From: Chloroflexota bacterium
GTDB lineage: Bacteria > Chloroflexota > UBA11872 > UBA12225 > JAJDUF01
Assembly: GCA_022826725.1 (NCBI GenBank)
Contig: JAJDUF010000013.1
Location: 186,001 to 250,000, forward strand
Length of the DNA: 64,000 nt
Direction: 5' to 3'
In this document: piece after piece, positions 57,096-64,000 of the stretch
Position numbering within the stretch: the stretch's first letter is position 1
Layout of the letters: each line of letters opens with the position of its first letter
Notes under the pieces: model-generated
Told to the model about the DNA's origin: nothing
The model's database searches: none
The model's input: the letters and a program-made list of their open reading frames with translations, nothing else
Program-made: the position numbers and the translations under genes

Positions 57096-57131
57096 GAGCC
57101 TTCCGAGCGGGGGCCGGACGGTGGTGCGGCG

Positions 57132-57788
57132 CTACCTCGTTGGCAGCGGCAGCCAACCCTCGGCACCGATGGTGGTCGTGCCACCGTGGCCGGGGTAGAC
57201 CTGAGTCGCCGCCGGAAGCTCCGCCAAGCGGGCGAGACTGCCCTGCAATGCGCCGAGATCACCGCCCGGCAGGTCATAGCGACCGTAGGACCCGGCAAAG
57301 AGGGTATCGCCGCTAATCAGCAACGACGACGCGGCGCTGTAGAGGCAGATGCTCCCCGGCGTGTGGCCAGGCGTGTGCAGCACGGTGAACGTGATCGCGC
57401 CGACCTGCACCGTGTCGCCCTCCGTGAGTAGGCGGTCGGCGCGGCTCGGCAGAATGTCCCACGGCAGTGGTCCCAGCTCACCCTTCGGCCGGCTCAGCCG
57501 CGCGGCATCGGCCGTATGGACCGCGATTGGCGCTCCGGTGGCCTCGACCAGTCGCGCATTATCCGCCACGTGATCCCAGTGGCCGTGCGTATTGACGATC
57601 AAGGCGATCTCGATCTCAAGATCGCGGGCGGTTGCCAGGATTGACGCCGTAGCGCCCAGCGCCGGATCAACTACCATAGCCGCCCGTGTCGCGCGGTCCG
57701 CCACCAGCAGGACGTTGTTGTCCAATGGGCCGGCCACGATGGTCCGGATCAGCGGCGCGGTGGCGTCAGGTTGATCGGAGGTAGTCAT
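57132..57788 (-). CDS. MBL-fold metallo-hydrolase (glyoxalase II-like)
   Basis: This 218-residue metallo-beta-lactamase-fold hydrolase has the metal motif THGHWDHVADNARL (T-H-x-H-x-D-H, about residue 68), later HTPGHTPGSICLYSA with a further His, GDTLFAGSYGRYDLPGGD with the bridging Asp, and VYPGHGGTTTIG with the last His. This is the glyoxalase II/rhodanese-associated branch. It may hydrolyse S-lactoyl-thiols or other thioesters; the VOC protein at 6.1 kb could be a partner, but they are far apart. It lies between the lyase and citrate synthase genes on the same strand, with gaps of 196 and 169 bp. Confidence 0.88.
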   Translation of the reverse strand: MTTSDQPDATAPLIRTIVAGPLDNNVLLVADRATRAAMVVDPALGATASILATARDLEIEIALIVNTHGHWDHVADNARLVEATGAPIAVHTADAARLSRPKGELGPLPWDILPSRADRLLTEGDTVQVGAITFTVLHTPGHTPGSICLYSAASSLLISGDTLFAGSYGRYDLPGGDLGALQGSLARLAELPAATQVYPGHGGTTTIGAEGWLPLPTR

Positions 57789-57819
57789 ACTGGTTCATCA
57801 CTCCGGAGCGAGAGGCTTA

Positions 57820-57951
57820 CGCAAGTAGGTTTTCGTGCGGAGCGGCCGGTTGGACCTAATCCCCGGCCCCTTCCCTCCAGGGAAGGAGTGTCATCAAGGT
57901 GCCCGGTAGCCCCTTCCCTTCAGGGAGGGGATTGGGGGTAGGTCTGCACCC
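57820..57951. repeat. Repeat B, long copy with inverted ends
   Basis: The minus strand reads CCGCTCCGCACGAAAACCTA then CTTGCGTAAGC (A-tract core). Plus strand: TTGGACCTAATCCCCGGCCC then CTTCCCTCCAGGGAAGG as left arm, and CCCCTTCCCTTCAGGGAGGG with GATTGGGGGTAGG as right arm. It is the best match in design to the copy at 5912-6075. Confidence 0.6.
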
Positions 57952-57957
57952 GCCTGC

Positions 57958-59130
57958 TCAGTCGCGCTCGTCCATCGGCTGCCACGTGCGGTCATAGGGG
58001 CCGACGTACACCGCGAGTGGGCGCATCAGCCGATTGCCGTCGAGCTGTTCGACCATGTGCGCGGTCCAGCCGGCGGTCCGGCCGATGGCGAACATCGGGG
58101 TGAAGATTTCGGAAGGGATGCCTACGGTGTGCAGGATTAATCCGGCGTATAGCTCCACGTTGGCGTAGAGGTCCCGGCCCGGTTTCACCTCGGCCAGCAC
58201 CTTCACGGTGGTCTGCTCGACGGCTTGTGTCAATTCGAGCAGGGTGCGCTCGCCGGTGGCGGTGGCCATCCGCTCGACGGCTGTGGTGAGCACTGCGGCG
58301 CGCGGATCGCGCACCCGATAGACCCGGTGACCAAACCCCATGATCCGGCGTCCCGCCGCTAACTCGGCCCGCACCCACGGCTCGGCCTGATCGGGCGTAC
58401 CGATTTCTTCGAGCATGTTCAGCACGGGGCCGGGCACGCCGCCGTGTGCCGGTCCTTTCAACGCGCAGATGGACGCGGTCAAGGCAGAGACCATATCCGA
58501 GTTCGTCGAGATGACCACCCGGCCGGTGAAGGTGGAGGCGTTGAGGCCGTGCTCGGCGATCACACCCAGGTAGGCATCGAAGGCGTCAACGCGCGCTTGC
58601 GATGGCTCCGCCCCTTCGAGCATGTACAGGAAGCCCGCGGCCAGTCCGTGCTCGGGCTTGGCGGTCACTGGCTCCTGGCCGTTCTTGAGGCGCCAGGTGT
58701 GGGCGATGAGCGCCGGAATTTGCGCCTGCAACCGCGCGGCGCGCCGCAGATTTGCGTTGATGTCCAGATCGTCCACGTCGGAGTCGTCGAGCGACAGCAT
58801 GGCGGCCGCCATCCGCAGCATGTGCATCCCGCTGGTGTGCGGGGCCAACTCGCGCAGCGCGGCGATGGTCGCCGGTGGCAGGTCACGAGCGCGGTTCATT
58901 TCGTCGCGGAGCGCAATGTATTCCTGCTGATTGGGGAGCTTGCCATGCCACAGCAAATATGCGACTTCTTCGAATGTAACCCGGCCGATCAACTCGCGAA
59001 TATCGTAGCCCCGGAAGGTCAGCCGTCCCTTGGCGCCGTCAACCTCAGCGATATGTGTAGCTGCCGCTAACACACCTTCCAGTCCCCGGGCGATTTTTGC
59101 TGTGGTTTTGGCCTGCTCCGCAGTACGCAT
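57958..59130 (-). CDS. Citrate synthase (citrate/2-methylcitrate synthase family)
   Basis: This 390-residue enzyme condenses oxaloacetate with acetyl- or propionyl-CoA. ARGLEGVLAAATHIAEVDGA and LTFRGYDIRELI are the start of the family fold; VIAEHGLNASTF and LKGPAHGGVPGP carry two catalytic histidines, FGHRVYRVRDPRA the substrate-binding His and Arg, and PSEIFTPMFAIGRTAGWTA the catalytic region near the C-terminus (an aspartate is usual there). The short length and N-terminus fit the bacterial type I citrate/methylcitrate group. ATG 59130 is preferred because GAGAGGTTGGTGG precedes it; GTG 59175 is an alternative. It may serve the TCA or the methylcitrate cycle. Confidence 0.93.
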   Translation of the reverse strand: MRTAEQAKTTAKIARGLEGVLAAATHIAEVDGAKGRLTFRGYDIRELIGRVTFEEVAYLLWHGKLPNQQEYIALRDEMNRARDLPPATIAALRELAPHTSGMHMLRMAAAMLSLDDSDVDDLDINANLRRAARLQAQIPALIAHTWRLKNGQEPVTAKPEHGLAAGFLYMLEGAEPSQARVDAFDAYLGVIAEHGLNASTFTGRVVISTNSDMVSALTASICALKGPAHGGVPGPVLNMLEEIGTPDQAEPWVRAELAAGRRIMGFGHRVYRVRDPRAAVLTTAVERMATATGERTLLELTQAVEQTTVKVLAEVKPGRDLYANVELYAGLILHTVGIPSEIFTPMFAIGRTAGWTAHMVEQLDGNRLMRPLAVYVGPYDRTWQPMDERD

Positions 59131-59381
59131 CCACCAACCTCTCAAGTCTTGTTTGCTCGGTACGCTGCTAGTCACAGCGCACGGCTACGCGGCAGCGAGC
59201 CTGCTCCCGGCCGGATACGGCACTGTCCACAGGGATTATAGCGGGTACTCGCGGCGCTGCCCGCTGCCGCCCGTCACTCGGCGGCTTTGCTACCCTTGGA
59301 GCAATATCGGCATTGTCGTGCCGGTGACCGGCTGCGCTCCGCTGCCTGTCGCCGGCCCTGGCGTGCATCGAGGCAAGTACC

Positions 59382-60266
59382 ATGTGGCAATACTGGGGAA
59401 TGCGCGTGGCCCAGCGCCTCGCAGCAACCCTGCCCAACCCCGCTCAGTACCGTCTCGCCGTGCTGGTAGGGGAGTTGATCTTCCATCTGTGGCGGGACAA
59501 GAGCCGCGCGACGCTCGAAAACGCTGCCCAGGTGCTCAACCTGCCTCCAGGCGACCGGCGGGTACGGACCGTCGCGCGGCAATGCTTTCACAACTATGCG
59601 AAGTATCTGGTGGAGTTTTTCCAGTTACCGTTTCGCACCTCGGCCGACTTGCAGGCAAAGGTCAGTCAGCTGATCGGTTGGGAGCACGTCGAGGCGGCGC
59701 TGGCGCGCGGCCAGGGTGTCATCTACGTCACCGTGCATTTCGGGAACTGGGACGTTGGTGGATCGGTCGTCGCGGCGCGTCATCCGATGTCGGTCGTCGC
59801 GGAGACTTTTCAGCCGGCGCGCTTAGATGCACTGGTGCAGGAGACACGCACCGCTCACGGGATGACCACCATCCCCTTGGAGAACGCCCTCCGAAAGGTG
59901 CTCCGGGCGCTGCGGCGCAACGAGGTCGTAGCACTCGTTATTGATCGGCCGGTCCACGAGCGTGAGGGTGGTGTGCCGGTACGCCTCTTTGGCCGTGATA
60001 CCCGGTGGCCAGGCGGGGCAGCGGTGCTCGCCATGAAAACCGATGCCATGGTCCTGGCTGGCGGCTGCTGGCGCAATCCCGACAACACCTACTCGATCAT
60101 GGCGGCGCCGCCGATCCGTTGCGAGACGACCGGCGACCGCGACGGCGACTTGCGGCGCAATATGCAGCGCATCGTGGAGTCGCTGGAGCAGATCATCCGC
60201 CGCCACCCGGATCAGTGGTATATGTTCCGCCCCATGTGGCCCGTACCGGCTGCGTCCCGGACATGA
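59382..60266 (+). CDS. Lysophospholipid/PIM acyltransferase, HtrB family (PatA-like), first copy
   Basis: This 294-residue membrane-associated acyltransferase has YVTVHFGNWDVGGSVVAARH (about residue 115), the H-x4-D catalytic motif of the LpxL/HtrB family. VVAETFQPARLDALVQETRT, EVVALVIDRPVHEREGGVPV and GGAAVLAMKTDAMVLAGGC are other family segments. There is no long N-terminal membrane anchor. In Actinobacteria the homologue PatA acylates phosphatidylinositol mannosides. ATG 59382 is used; ATG 59400 after GGGGA is an alternative. The next gene is a paralogue 56 bp downstream. Confidence 0.85.
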   Translation: MWQYWGMRVAQRLAATLPNPAQYRLAVLVGELIFHLWRDKSRATLENAAQVLNLPPGDRRVRTVARQCFHNYAKYLVEFFQLPFRTSADLQAKVSQLIGWEHVEAALARGQGVIYVTVHFGNWDVGGSVVAARHPMSVVAETFQPARLDALVQETRTAHGMTTIPLENALRKVLRALRRNEVVALVIDRPVHEREGGVPVRLFGRDTRWPGGAAVLAMKTDAMVLAGGCWRNPDNTYSIMAAPPIRCETTGDRDGDLRRNMQRIVESLEQIIRRHPDQWYMFRPMWPVPAASRT

Positions 60267-60322
60267 TGGGCGCCACCGCTCCGGCGGGCCGGGGTGGAGG
60301 CCAGGAGATTGAGTAGCCGGCC

Positions 60323-61240
60323 GTGATAGCGACGATGCTCTTCCGCCTAGGGATGACCCTTGCGCCGTGGCTGCCCCGCACCCTCGCCTATGCCGCTGCC
60401 CGCGCCTTTGCGTCGCTCCTGGCCAGCGCACGCACCCGGGGTTACCGCGTGGCTGCCGCGAACCAAGCGATTGTCCACAGCCGCCCGGCTGCCGACCCTG
60501 GCGTGCGCGCCGCGGCCCGCGGAGCGCTCACGCACCAGGCGCTGAACTACGTAGACCTCTTGCAGCTTGGGCGGCTGCCGGCTGCCACCCTGCTCCAACG
60601 TATCGAGGTAGCGGGCTATGAACATCTCCGGCGGGCATACGCGGCCGGACGTGGCGTGCTCATCGTCAGCGGTCATATCGGCAACCTCGACGTGGTCGGC
60701 CAAGTGCTGGCCTTGCGTGGGCACCGCGCCCTGGTGCCCGTCGAGCCGATCCGGCCGCCGCGCCTCTTCCAGTACGTCTCGGCACTGCGCGCGCGCTATG
60801 GCCTGACCTTAGTGCCGGCCGAGAAGGCTTTGCGGCCGGCGCTCCGGACCTTGCGGCAGGGAGGGATCGTCGTTCTGATCAACGACTGGGATCGGCAGAG
60901 CAACGGGGTCCCGGTCCGCTTCTTCAGCCGCGAGACCCGCCTGCCGGCAGCGCCGGCGATACTCCATCTACGCACGGGAGCACCGATTGTCCCCTGCTTC
61001 GTGCATCGCCGCCCGGGCGGCCGGTACGCTGCGTGGGCAGAGCCGCCCATCCACGTGGCGGCAACAGGCGGCACCGAACAGCGTATCCTTGCTATCATGC
61101 AGAGCGTCGCTGCGTCGCTTGAGGCCGCGATCAGACGAGACCCGACGCAATGGGTACTCTTTCACCCAGTCTGGCCACCGCCCGCCAACGCGGAGCCTGT
61201 ACCGGAACCAGCGGATCGCAGTTCAGTCGGCGCGTTCTGA
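60323..61240 (+). CDS. Lysophospholipid/PIM acyltransferase, HtrB family (PatA-like), second copy
   Basis: This 305-residue paralogue has LIVSGHIGNLDVVGQVLALR (about residue 120) as the H-x4-D motif, preceded by EVAGYEHLRRAYAAGRGVLI. VPVEPIRPPRLFQYVSALRA, GGIVVLINDWDRQSNGVPVR and PAILHLRTGAPIVPCFVHRR match the family. It differs strongly from the preceding copy, so the two probably acylate different positions or substrates. It starts at GTG 60323 (GGAG upstream); ATG 60333 is possible. It belongs to one run with the PimA-like and CDP-alcohol genes. Confidence 0.85.
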   Translation: MIATMLFRLGMTLAPWLPRTLAYAAARAFASLLASARTRGYRVAAANQAIVHSRPAADPGVRAAARGALTHQALNYVDLLQLGRLPAATLLQRIEVAGYEHLRRAYAAGRGVLIVSGHIGNLDVVGQVLALRGHRALVPVEPIRPPRLFQYVSALRARYGLTLVPAEKALRPALRTLRQGGIVVLINDWDRQSNGVPVRFFSRETRLPAAPAILHLRTGAPIVPCFVHRRPGGRYAAWAEPPIHVAATGGTEQRILAIMQSVAASLEAAIRRDPTQWVLFHPVWPPPANAEPVPEPADRSSVGAF

Positions 61241-61480
61241 GCGCGTAACGACTGCTCCCGAACCAAGCGACGGGCGTTGTTGGCCGGCCGAGGGGGGCGG
61301 CGACAGGTCGCGGTGGCAGCCCTCCCCTCATCACCGCCGCCCGACCGTATTGGTTGACACGAGCGCATCCAGCGCTCACCATATGACGGAAGCGCGGGCG
61401 CAGGGATTGACGCAGCGAGTGGCACAGCAAGAAACGCCGTGCAACGTGGGGGTGGCCGGCTTTCGCCGACCAAGCGAACG

Positions 61481-62659
61481 ATGAAGATTGCACTCGTGTC
61501 GCCGTATGACTATCCCTATCCGGGCGCCGTCACCGAGCACATCTCGTACCTGAATCGCTACTTCGAGCAGGCCGGACATGAGGTGCGTATTCTGGCCCCC
61601 TCCTCCCATGACGACGTTGAGGAGCGGATGCAGCATGTGTATCGCGTCGGCAAGCGTATCATCGGTGTTCCGGCGAACCAGTCTATTGCCCGCATCACCC
61701 TCTCGCTGAACCTGTCGCGCGCCGTCAGGCGTATCCTCGAGGCCGAGAACTTCGACGTTATCCATCTGCACGAGCCGCTAGTGCCGGCCCTGTCTCCTAC
61801 CGTGCTGCGGCGCTCTCGCTCAATCAACGTCGGCACGTTCCACGCCAGTCGCCGGAAGTATTTCGGCTATTACTACGGGCGTCCCCTCCTCAAACGCTAC
61901 ATCCGGCGTATCCACGGCCGTATCTGCGTCTCCAATGCCGCCCGGGACTTCGTGAGTCATTACTTCCCCGGCGACTATCGGATTATTCCGAACGGTGTTG
62001 ACGTAGATGCCTTTCGCGTGCAGCGGCCGCTCATCCCGGAGTTGAACGACGGCAAGCTCACGATGCTCTTTGTGGGGCGGCTGGAAAAGCGGAAGGGGCT
62101 GGTCTATCTGCTGCGTGCGTTGCCCTATGTGCAGCACCACTTCCCGCAGTTGCGCTTGATTGTGGTGGGTGCCTTCGACGAAGAGGACATGCGGGAGTAT
62201 CGGCAGGTCGTCGCGGAGCTGGGCCTGCGCGATGTCGTCTTCAAGGGCTTTGTCTCGACGGAAGACAAGCTCCGCTACTACCAAGCGTGCGACCTCTTCG
62301 TGTCTCCGGCGCTCGGGCGGGAAAGTCAGGGGATTGTCTTACTGGAGGCCATGGCGGCCGGCAAACCGGTGATTGCCTCCGACATTGACGGGTATCGCGC
62401 CGTCTTGCGCCACGGCTTCGAAGGGTTACTGGTCCCACCGGAGAGTCCGGCGGCGCTGGCCGTCGCCATTGTCCGCTTGTTCAGCGACCCGGCCCTGCGC
62501 GAGGAGATGGGGCGTCGAGCGCAGGCGCGAGCGCAAGGCTACGGCTGGCCCATCGTCGCGCGGCAGTTGCTCGACTTCTACGCCGAAACCATCGAACGGC
62601 AGCAACCGCGCCGCCGCCTGCCGCACACGGCCTTGCCGATCATGTCGAACGGCGCGTGA
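61481..62659 (+). CDS. Glycosyltransferase family 4, PimA-like (phosphatidylinositol mannosyltransferase-like)
   Basis: This 392-residue GT-B transferase begins MKIALVSPYDYPYPGAVTEH, with VGTFHASRRKYFGYYYGRPL and IIPNGVDVDAFRV in the first domain. MLFVGRLEKRKGLVYLLRAL and ESQGIVLLEAMAAGKPVIAS carry the sugar-nucleotide binding residues (the Glu pair, about 290-300). This is the pattern of PimA, which adds mannose from GDP-mannose to phosphatidylinositol. ATG 61481 begins the fold. Flanked by two PatA-like genes and a CDP-alcohol phosphatidyltransferase; the sugar and lipid acceptor are inferred from context. Confidence 0.88.
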   Translation: MKIALVSPYDYPYPGAVTEHISYLNRYFEQAGHEVRILAPSSHDDVEERMQHVYRVGKRIIGVPANQSIARITLSLNLSRAVRRILEAENFDVIHLHEPLVPALSPTVLRRSRSINVGTFHASRRKYFGYYYGRPLLKRYIRRIHGRICVSNAARDFVSHYFPGDYRIIPNGVDVDAFRVQRPLIPELNDGKLTMLFVGRLEKRKGLVYLLRALPYVQHHFPQLRLIVVGAFDEEDMREYRQVVAELGLRDVVFKGFVSTEDKLRYYQACDLFVSPALGRESQGIVLLEAMAAGKPVIASDIDGYRAVLRHGFEGLLVPPESPAALAVAIVRLFSDPALREEMGRRAQARAQGYGWPIVARQLLDFYAETIERQQPRRRLPHTALPIMSNGA

Positions 62660-62681
62660 CGGCGCCAGGGTAGCGGGAGAC

Positions 62682-63287
62682 ATGACCGGCTGGCGGCAGA
62701 CAATCCAACGGCGGACCCGCGCGGCAGCGGAGCAAGCCGTCGGCCCGCTGGCCCGCTGGGGCGTCTCTCCCAACCAGCTGACCGTCGCCGGCTTGCTGCT
62801 CAATGCCGGGGCCGGGGCCATTCTGGCGCTCGGCTGGCTCGTGCCCGGCGGTATCGCCGTGCTCGTCGCCAGCGCCTTCGACCTGTTCGACGGTGCCTTG
62901 GCGCGGGTGGCCGGCCGCGAGACGCGCTTCGGCGCGTTCTTCGATTCGACGCTGGACCGCTATTCGGAGGCGCTGCTGTTCTGCGGCTTGCTGATATGGT
63001 TCACGCGCACCGACGACTGGCTGGGTACCCTCCTCTGCTACCTCGCGCTGCTCGGCTCCCTGATGGTGAGCTACGCGCGCGCGCGCGCCGAGGGGCTGGG
63101 GCTGGAGTGTACGGTCGGCTGGTTCCAGCGCCCGGAGCGGATGATTGTGCTCGGCGTCGGCCTCCTGTTGCCCAGCCCCGCCCCCATCGTCAGTCTGGTT
63201 ATCCTCACCGTGCTTTCCCAATACACCGTCATCCAGCGTATGATTCACGTGTATCGCTTGACGGCGGACCGGGAACGGGAGCACTAG
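62682..63287 (+). CDS. CDP-alcohol phosphatidyltransferase (phosphatidylinositol(-phosphate) synthase-like)
   Basis: This 201-residue integral membrane enzyme transfers a phosphatidyl group from CDP-diacylglycerol to an alcohol. Residues about 65-90 contain the family motif DG-x2-AR-x8-G-x3-D-x3-D, read as DLFDGALARVAGRETRFGAF followed by FDSTLDRYSE. About six hydrophobic segments are visible. In Mycobacterium the neighbouring gene order is PgsA1 (phosphatidylinositol-phosphate synthase), PatA, PimA; here it follows the PimA-like gene 22 bases downstream. The alcohol could be inositol phosphate or another; not provable from sequence. ATG 62682 follows GGGAGAC. Confidence 0.85.
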   Translation: MTGWRQTIQRRTRAAAEQAVGPLARWGVSPNQLTVAGLLLNAGAGAILALGWLVPGGIAVLVASAFDLFDGALARVAGRETRFGAFFDSTLDRYSEALLFCGLLIWFTRTDDWLGTLLCYLALLGSLMVSYARARAEGLGLECTVGWFQRPERMIVLGVGLLLPSPAPIVSLVILTVLSQYTVIQRMIHVYRLTADREREH

Positions 63288-63293
63288 GAGCTG

Positions 63294-63333
63294 GGCCTAC
63301 CTCACCCCGCTCCCCGCCAGGGCCGGGGGGTAG
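63294..63333. repeat. Repeat A/B-like G/C block
   Basis: CCTACCTCACCCCGCTCCCC followed by GCCAGGGCCGGGGGGTAGG. It separates the lipid cluster from hisB and may terminate the former. Confidence 0.4.
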
Positions 63334-63368
63334 GTCCTGGATAGCAGTATCGAACCGAGAAGAGCACC

Positions 63369-63977
63369 ATGGACGATCAGAAAGCGCGGACCGCAACGGT
63401 CCACCGCACAACTGCCGAAACCGATGTCCGGGTCTTACTGTGCCTCGATGGGAGCGGCGCGGTGACGGCGGAGACGGGCTTGCCGTTTCTCGATCACATG
63501 CTGGCGCAGCTTGGCCGCCATGGCCTGTTTGACCTGACCGTGCGGGCGCGTGGCGATTTGGAAGTTGACGCGCACCACACCGTCGAGGACGTGGCGCTTA
63601 CACTCGGTCAAGCCTTCCACGAGGCACTCGGAGCGCATCTGGGCATCAGACGCATGGCCGATGCGCTCGTTCCGCTGGACGAGGCACTCGCCCAGGTCGC
63701 CGTGGACCTCAGTGGACGGGGCTATGCGGTCTGCGACTTGGGGCTGCGCGGCCCGGCGACCGGCACCATCGACTCCGATCTGTGGCGGCACTTCCTGGAA
63801 TCGCTGGCGCAAGCCGGGCGCTTCTCCCTCCACGTGCGGGTGCTGGCCGGACGGAACGACCACCACCGGCTGGAGGCGGTCTTCAAGGCACTGGCCCGTG
63901 CCCTGGATATGGCCACCCAACTCGACCCCCGGCGCGCGGCCCAAGTACCGAGCACCAAGGGCAGCCTCACCGCCTGA
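63369..63977 (+). CDS. hisB: Imidazoleglycerol-phosphate dehydratase
   Basis: This 202-residue monofunctional enzyme catalyses the sixth step of histidine synthesis. LPFLDHMLAQLGRHGLFDLT and VDAHHTVEDVALTLGQAFHE hold the manganese-binding histidines and Glu, with the second set in DLWRHFLESLAQAGRFSLHV and GRNDHHRLEAVFKALARALD. Length is typical (about 195-200). The ATG follows AGAGCACC with a weak ribosome site. No other his gene is in the window; more could lie to the right. Confidence 0.95.
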   Translation: MDDQKARTATVHRTTAETDVRVLLCLDGSGAVTAETGLPFLDHMLAQLGRHGLFDLTVRARGDLEVDAHHTVEDVALTLGQAFHEALGAHLGIRRMADALVPLDEALAQVAVDLSGRGYAVCDLGLRGPATGTIDSDLWRHFLESLAQAGRFSLHVRVLAGRNDHHRLEAVFKALARALDMATQLDPRRAAQVPSTKGSLTA

Positions 63978-64000
63978 TCCCCCGCCTCACCCCCGCGGCC

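Overview
The window is GC-rich chromosomal DNA, by eye well above 60% G+C, from a free-living bacterium. Several features suggest Chloroflexota, perhaps near Thermomicrobia or Sphaerobacter. These are a baseplate-J-like membrane protein translationally coupled to alaS, proline/threonine-rich LysM and anti-sigma proteins, a Uma2 protein with an Ala/Arg/Glu coiled-coil tail, and many small intergenic palindromic repeats. This assignment is inference; no rRNA or tRNA gene was found to test it. Genes lie on both strands in short runs of one to four.

Layout. 1-6.1 kb: a diguanylate cyclase cut by the left edge, a DUF429 protein, chromate transporter ChrA, leucyl aminopeptidase PepA and two small unknown proteins. 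6.1-24.5 kb: an accessory catabolic region with a glyoxalase-fold protein, Gfo/Idh/MocA oxidoreductases (including a tandem pair that is about 91% identical), a TIM-barrel sugar isomerase, a tandem GNAT protein, a DUF433/DUF5615 toxin-antitoxin-like pair, two convergent PhyH dioxygenases, an HpcH/HpaI aldolase, a BNR-repeat protein, an HD hydrolase, an MFS exporter, a duplicated DUF4389 protein and an ECF sigma/anti-sigma pair. 24.5-43 kb: mostly housekeeping, with ClpC-type ATPase and alaS diverging from two good sigma-70 promoters, then a Gfo/Idh/MocA-DUF1080 pair, a methyltransferase, a group-2 sigma factor, DUF2851, MurE, an IlvD/Edd dehydratase, glycerate 2-kinase and a LysM protein. 43-56 kb: NAD-dependent epimerases, an IS110 remnant, two more BNR-repeat proteins, a frameshifted gene, DUF402, a secreted Asp/Thr-rich protein with an AT-rich upstream region, a kinase-like phosphotransferase, and an amidohydrolase - BNR protein - enolase-superfamily dehydratase run. 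56-64 kb: an isocitrate-lyase-family enzyme, MBL hydrolase, citrate synthase, a four-gene cluster resembling mycobacterial phosphatidylinositol mannoside synthesis (two acyltransferases, a PimA-like glycosyltransferase, a CDP-alcohol phosphatidyltransferase), and hisB.

How the genes may work together. Many enzymes fit oxidative, non-phosphorylative breakdown of sugars and sugar acids: Gfo/Idh/MocA dehydrogenases, a lactonase-like amidohydrolase, IlvD/Edd and RspA/ManD-type dehydratases, an HpaI-type aldolase and a glycerate kinase. DUF1080 and BNR-repeat proteins could release or bind glycans. No sugar transporter is present. The 59.4-63.3 kb cluster is the best candidate for a less-described system: a PIM-like glycophospholipid pathway outside Actinobacteria. 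Intergenic spaces carry at least four dispersed repeat families. No CRISPR array, prophage, rRNA or tRNA was seen.
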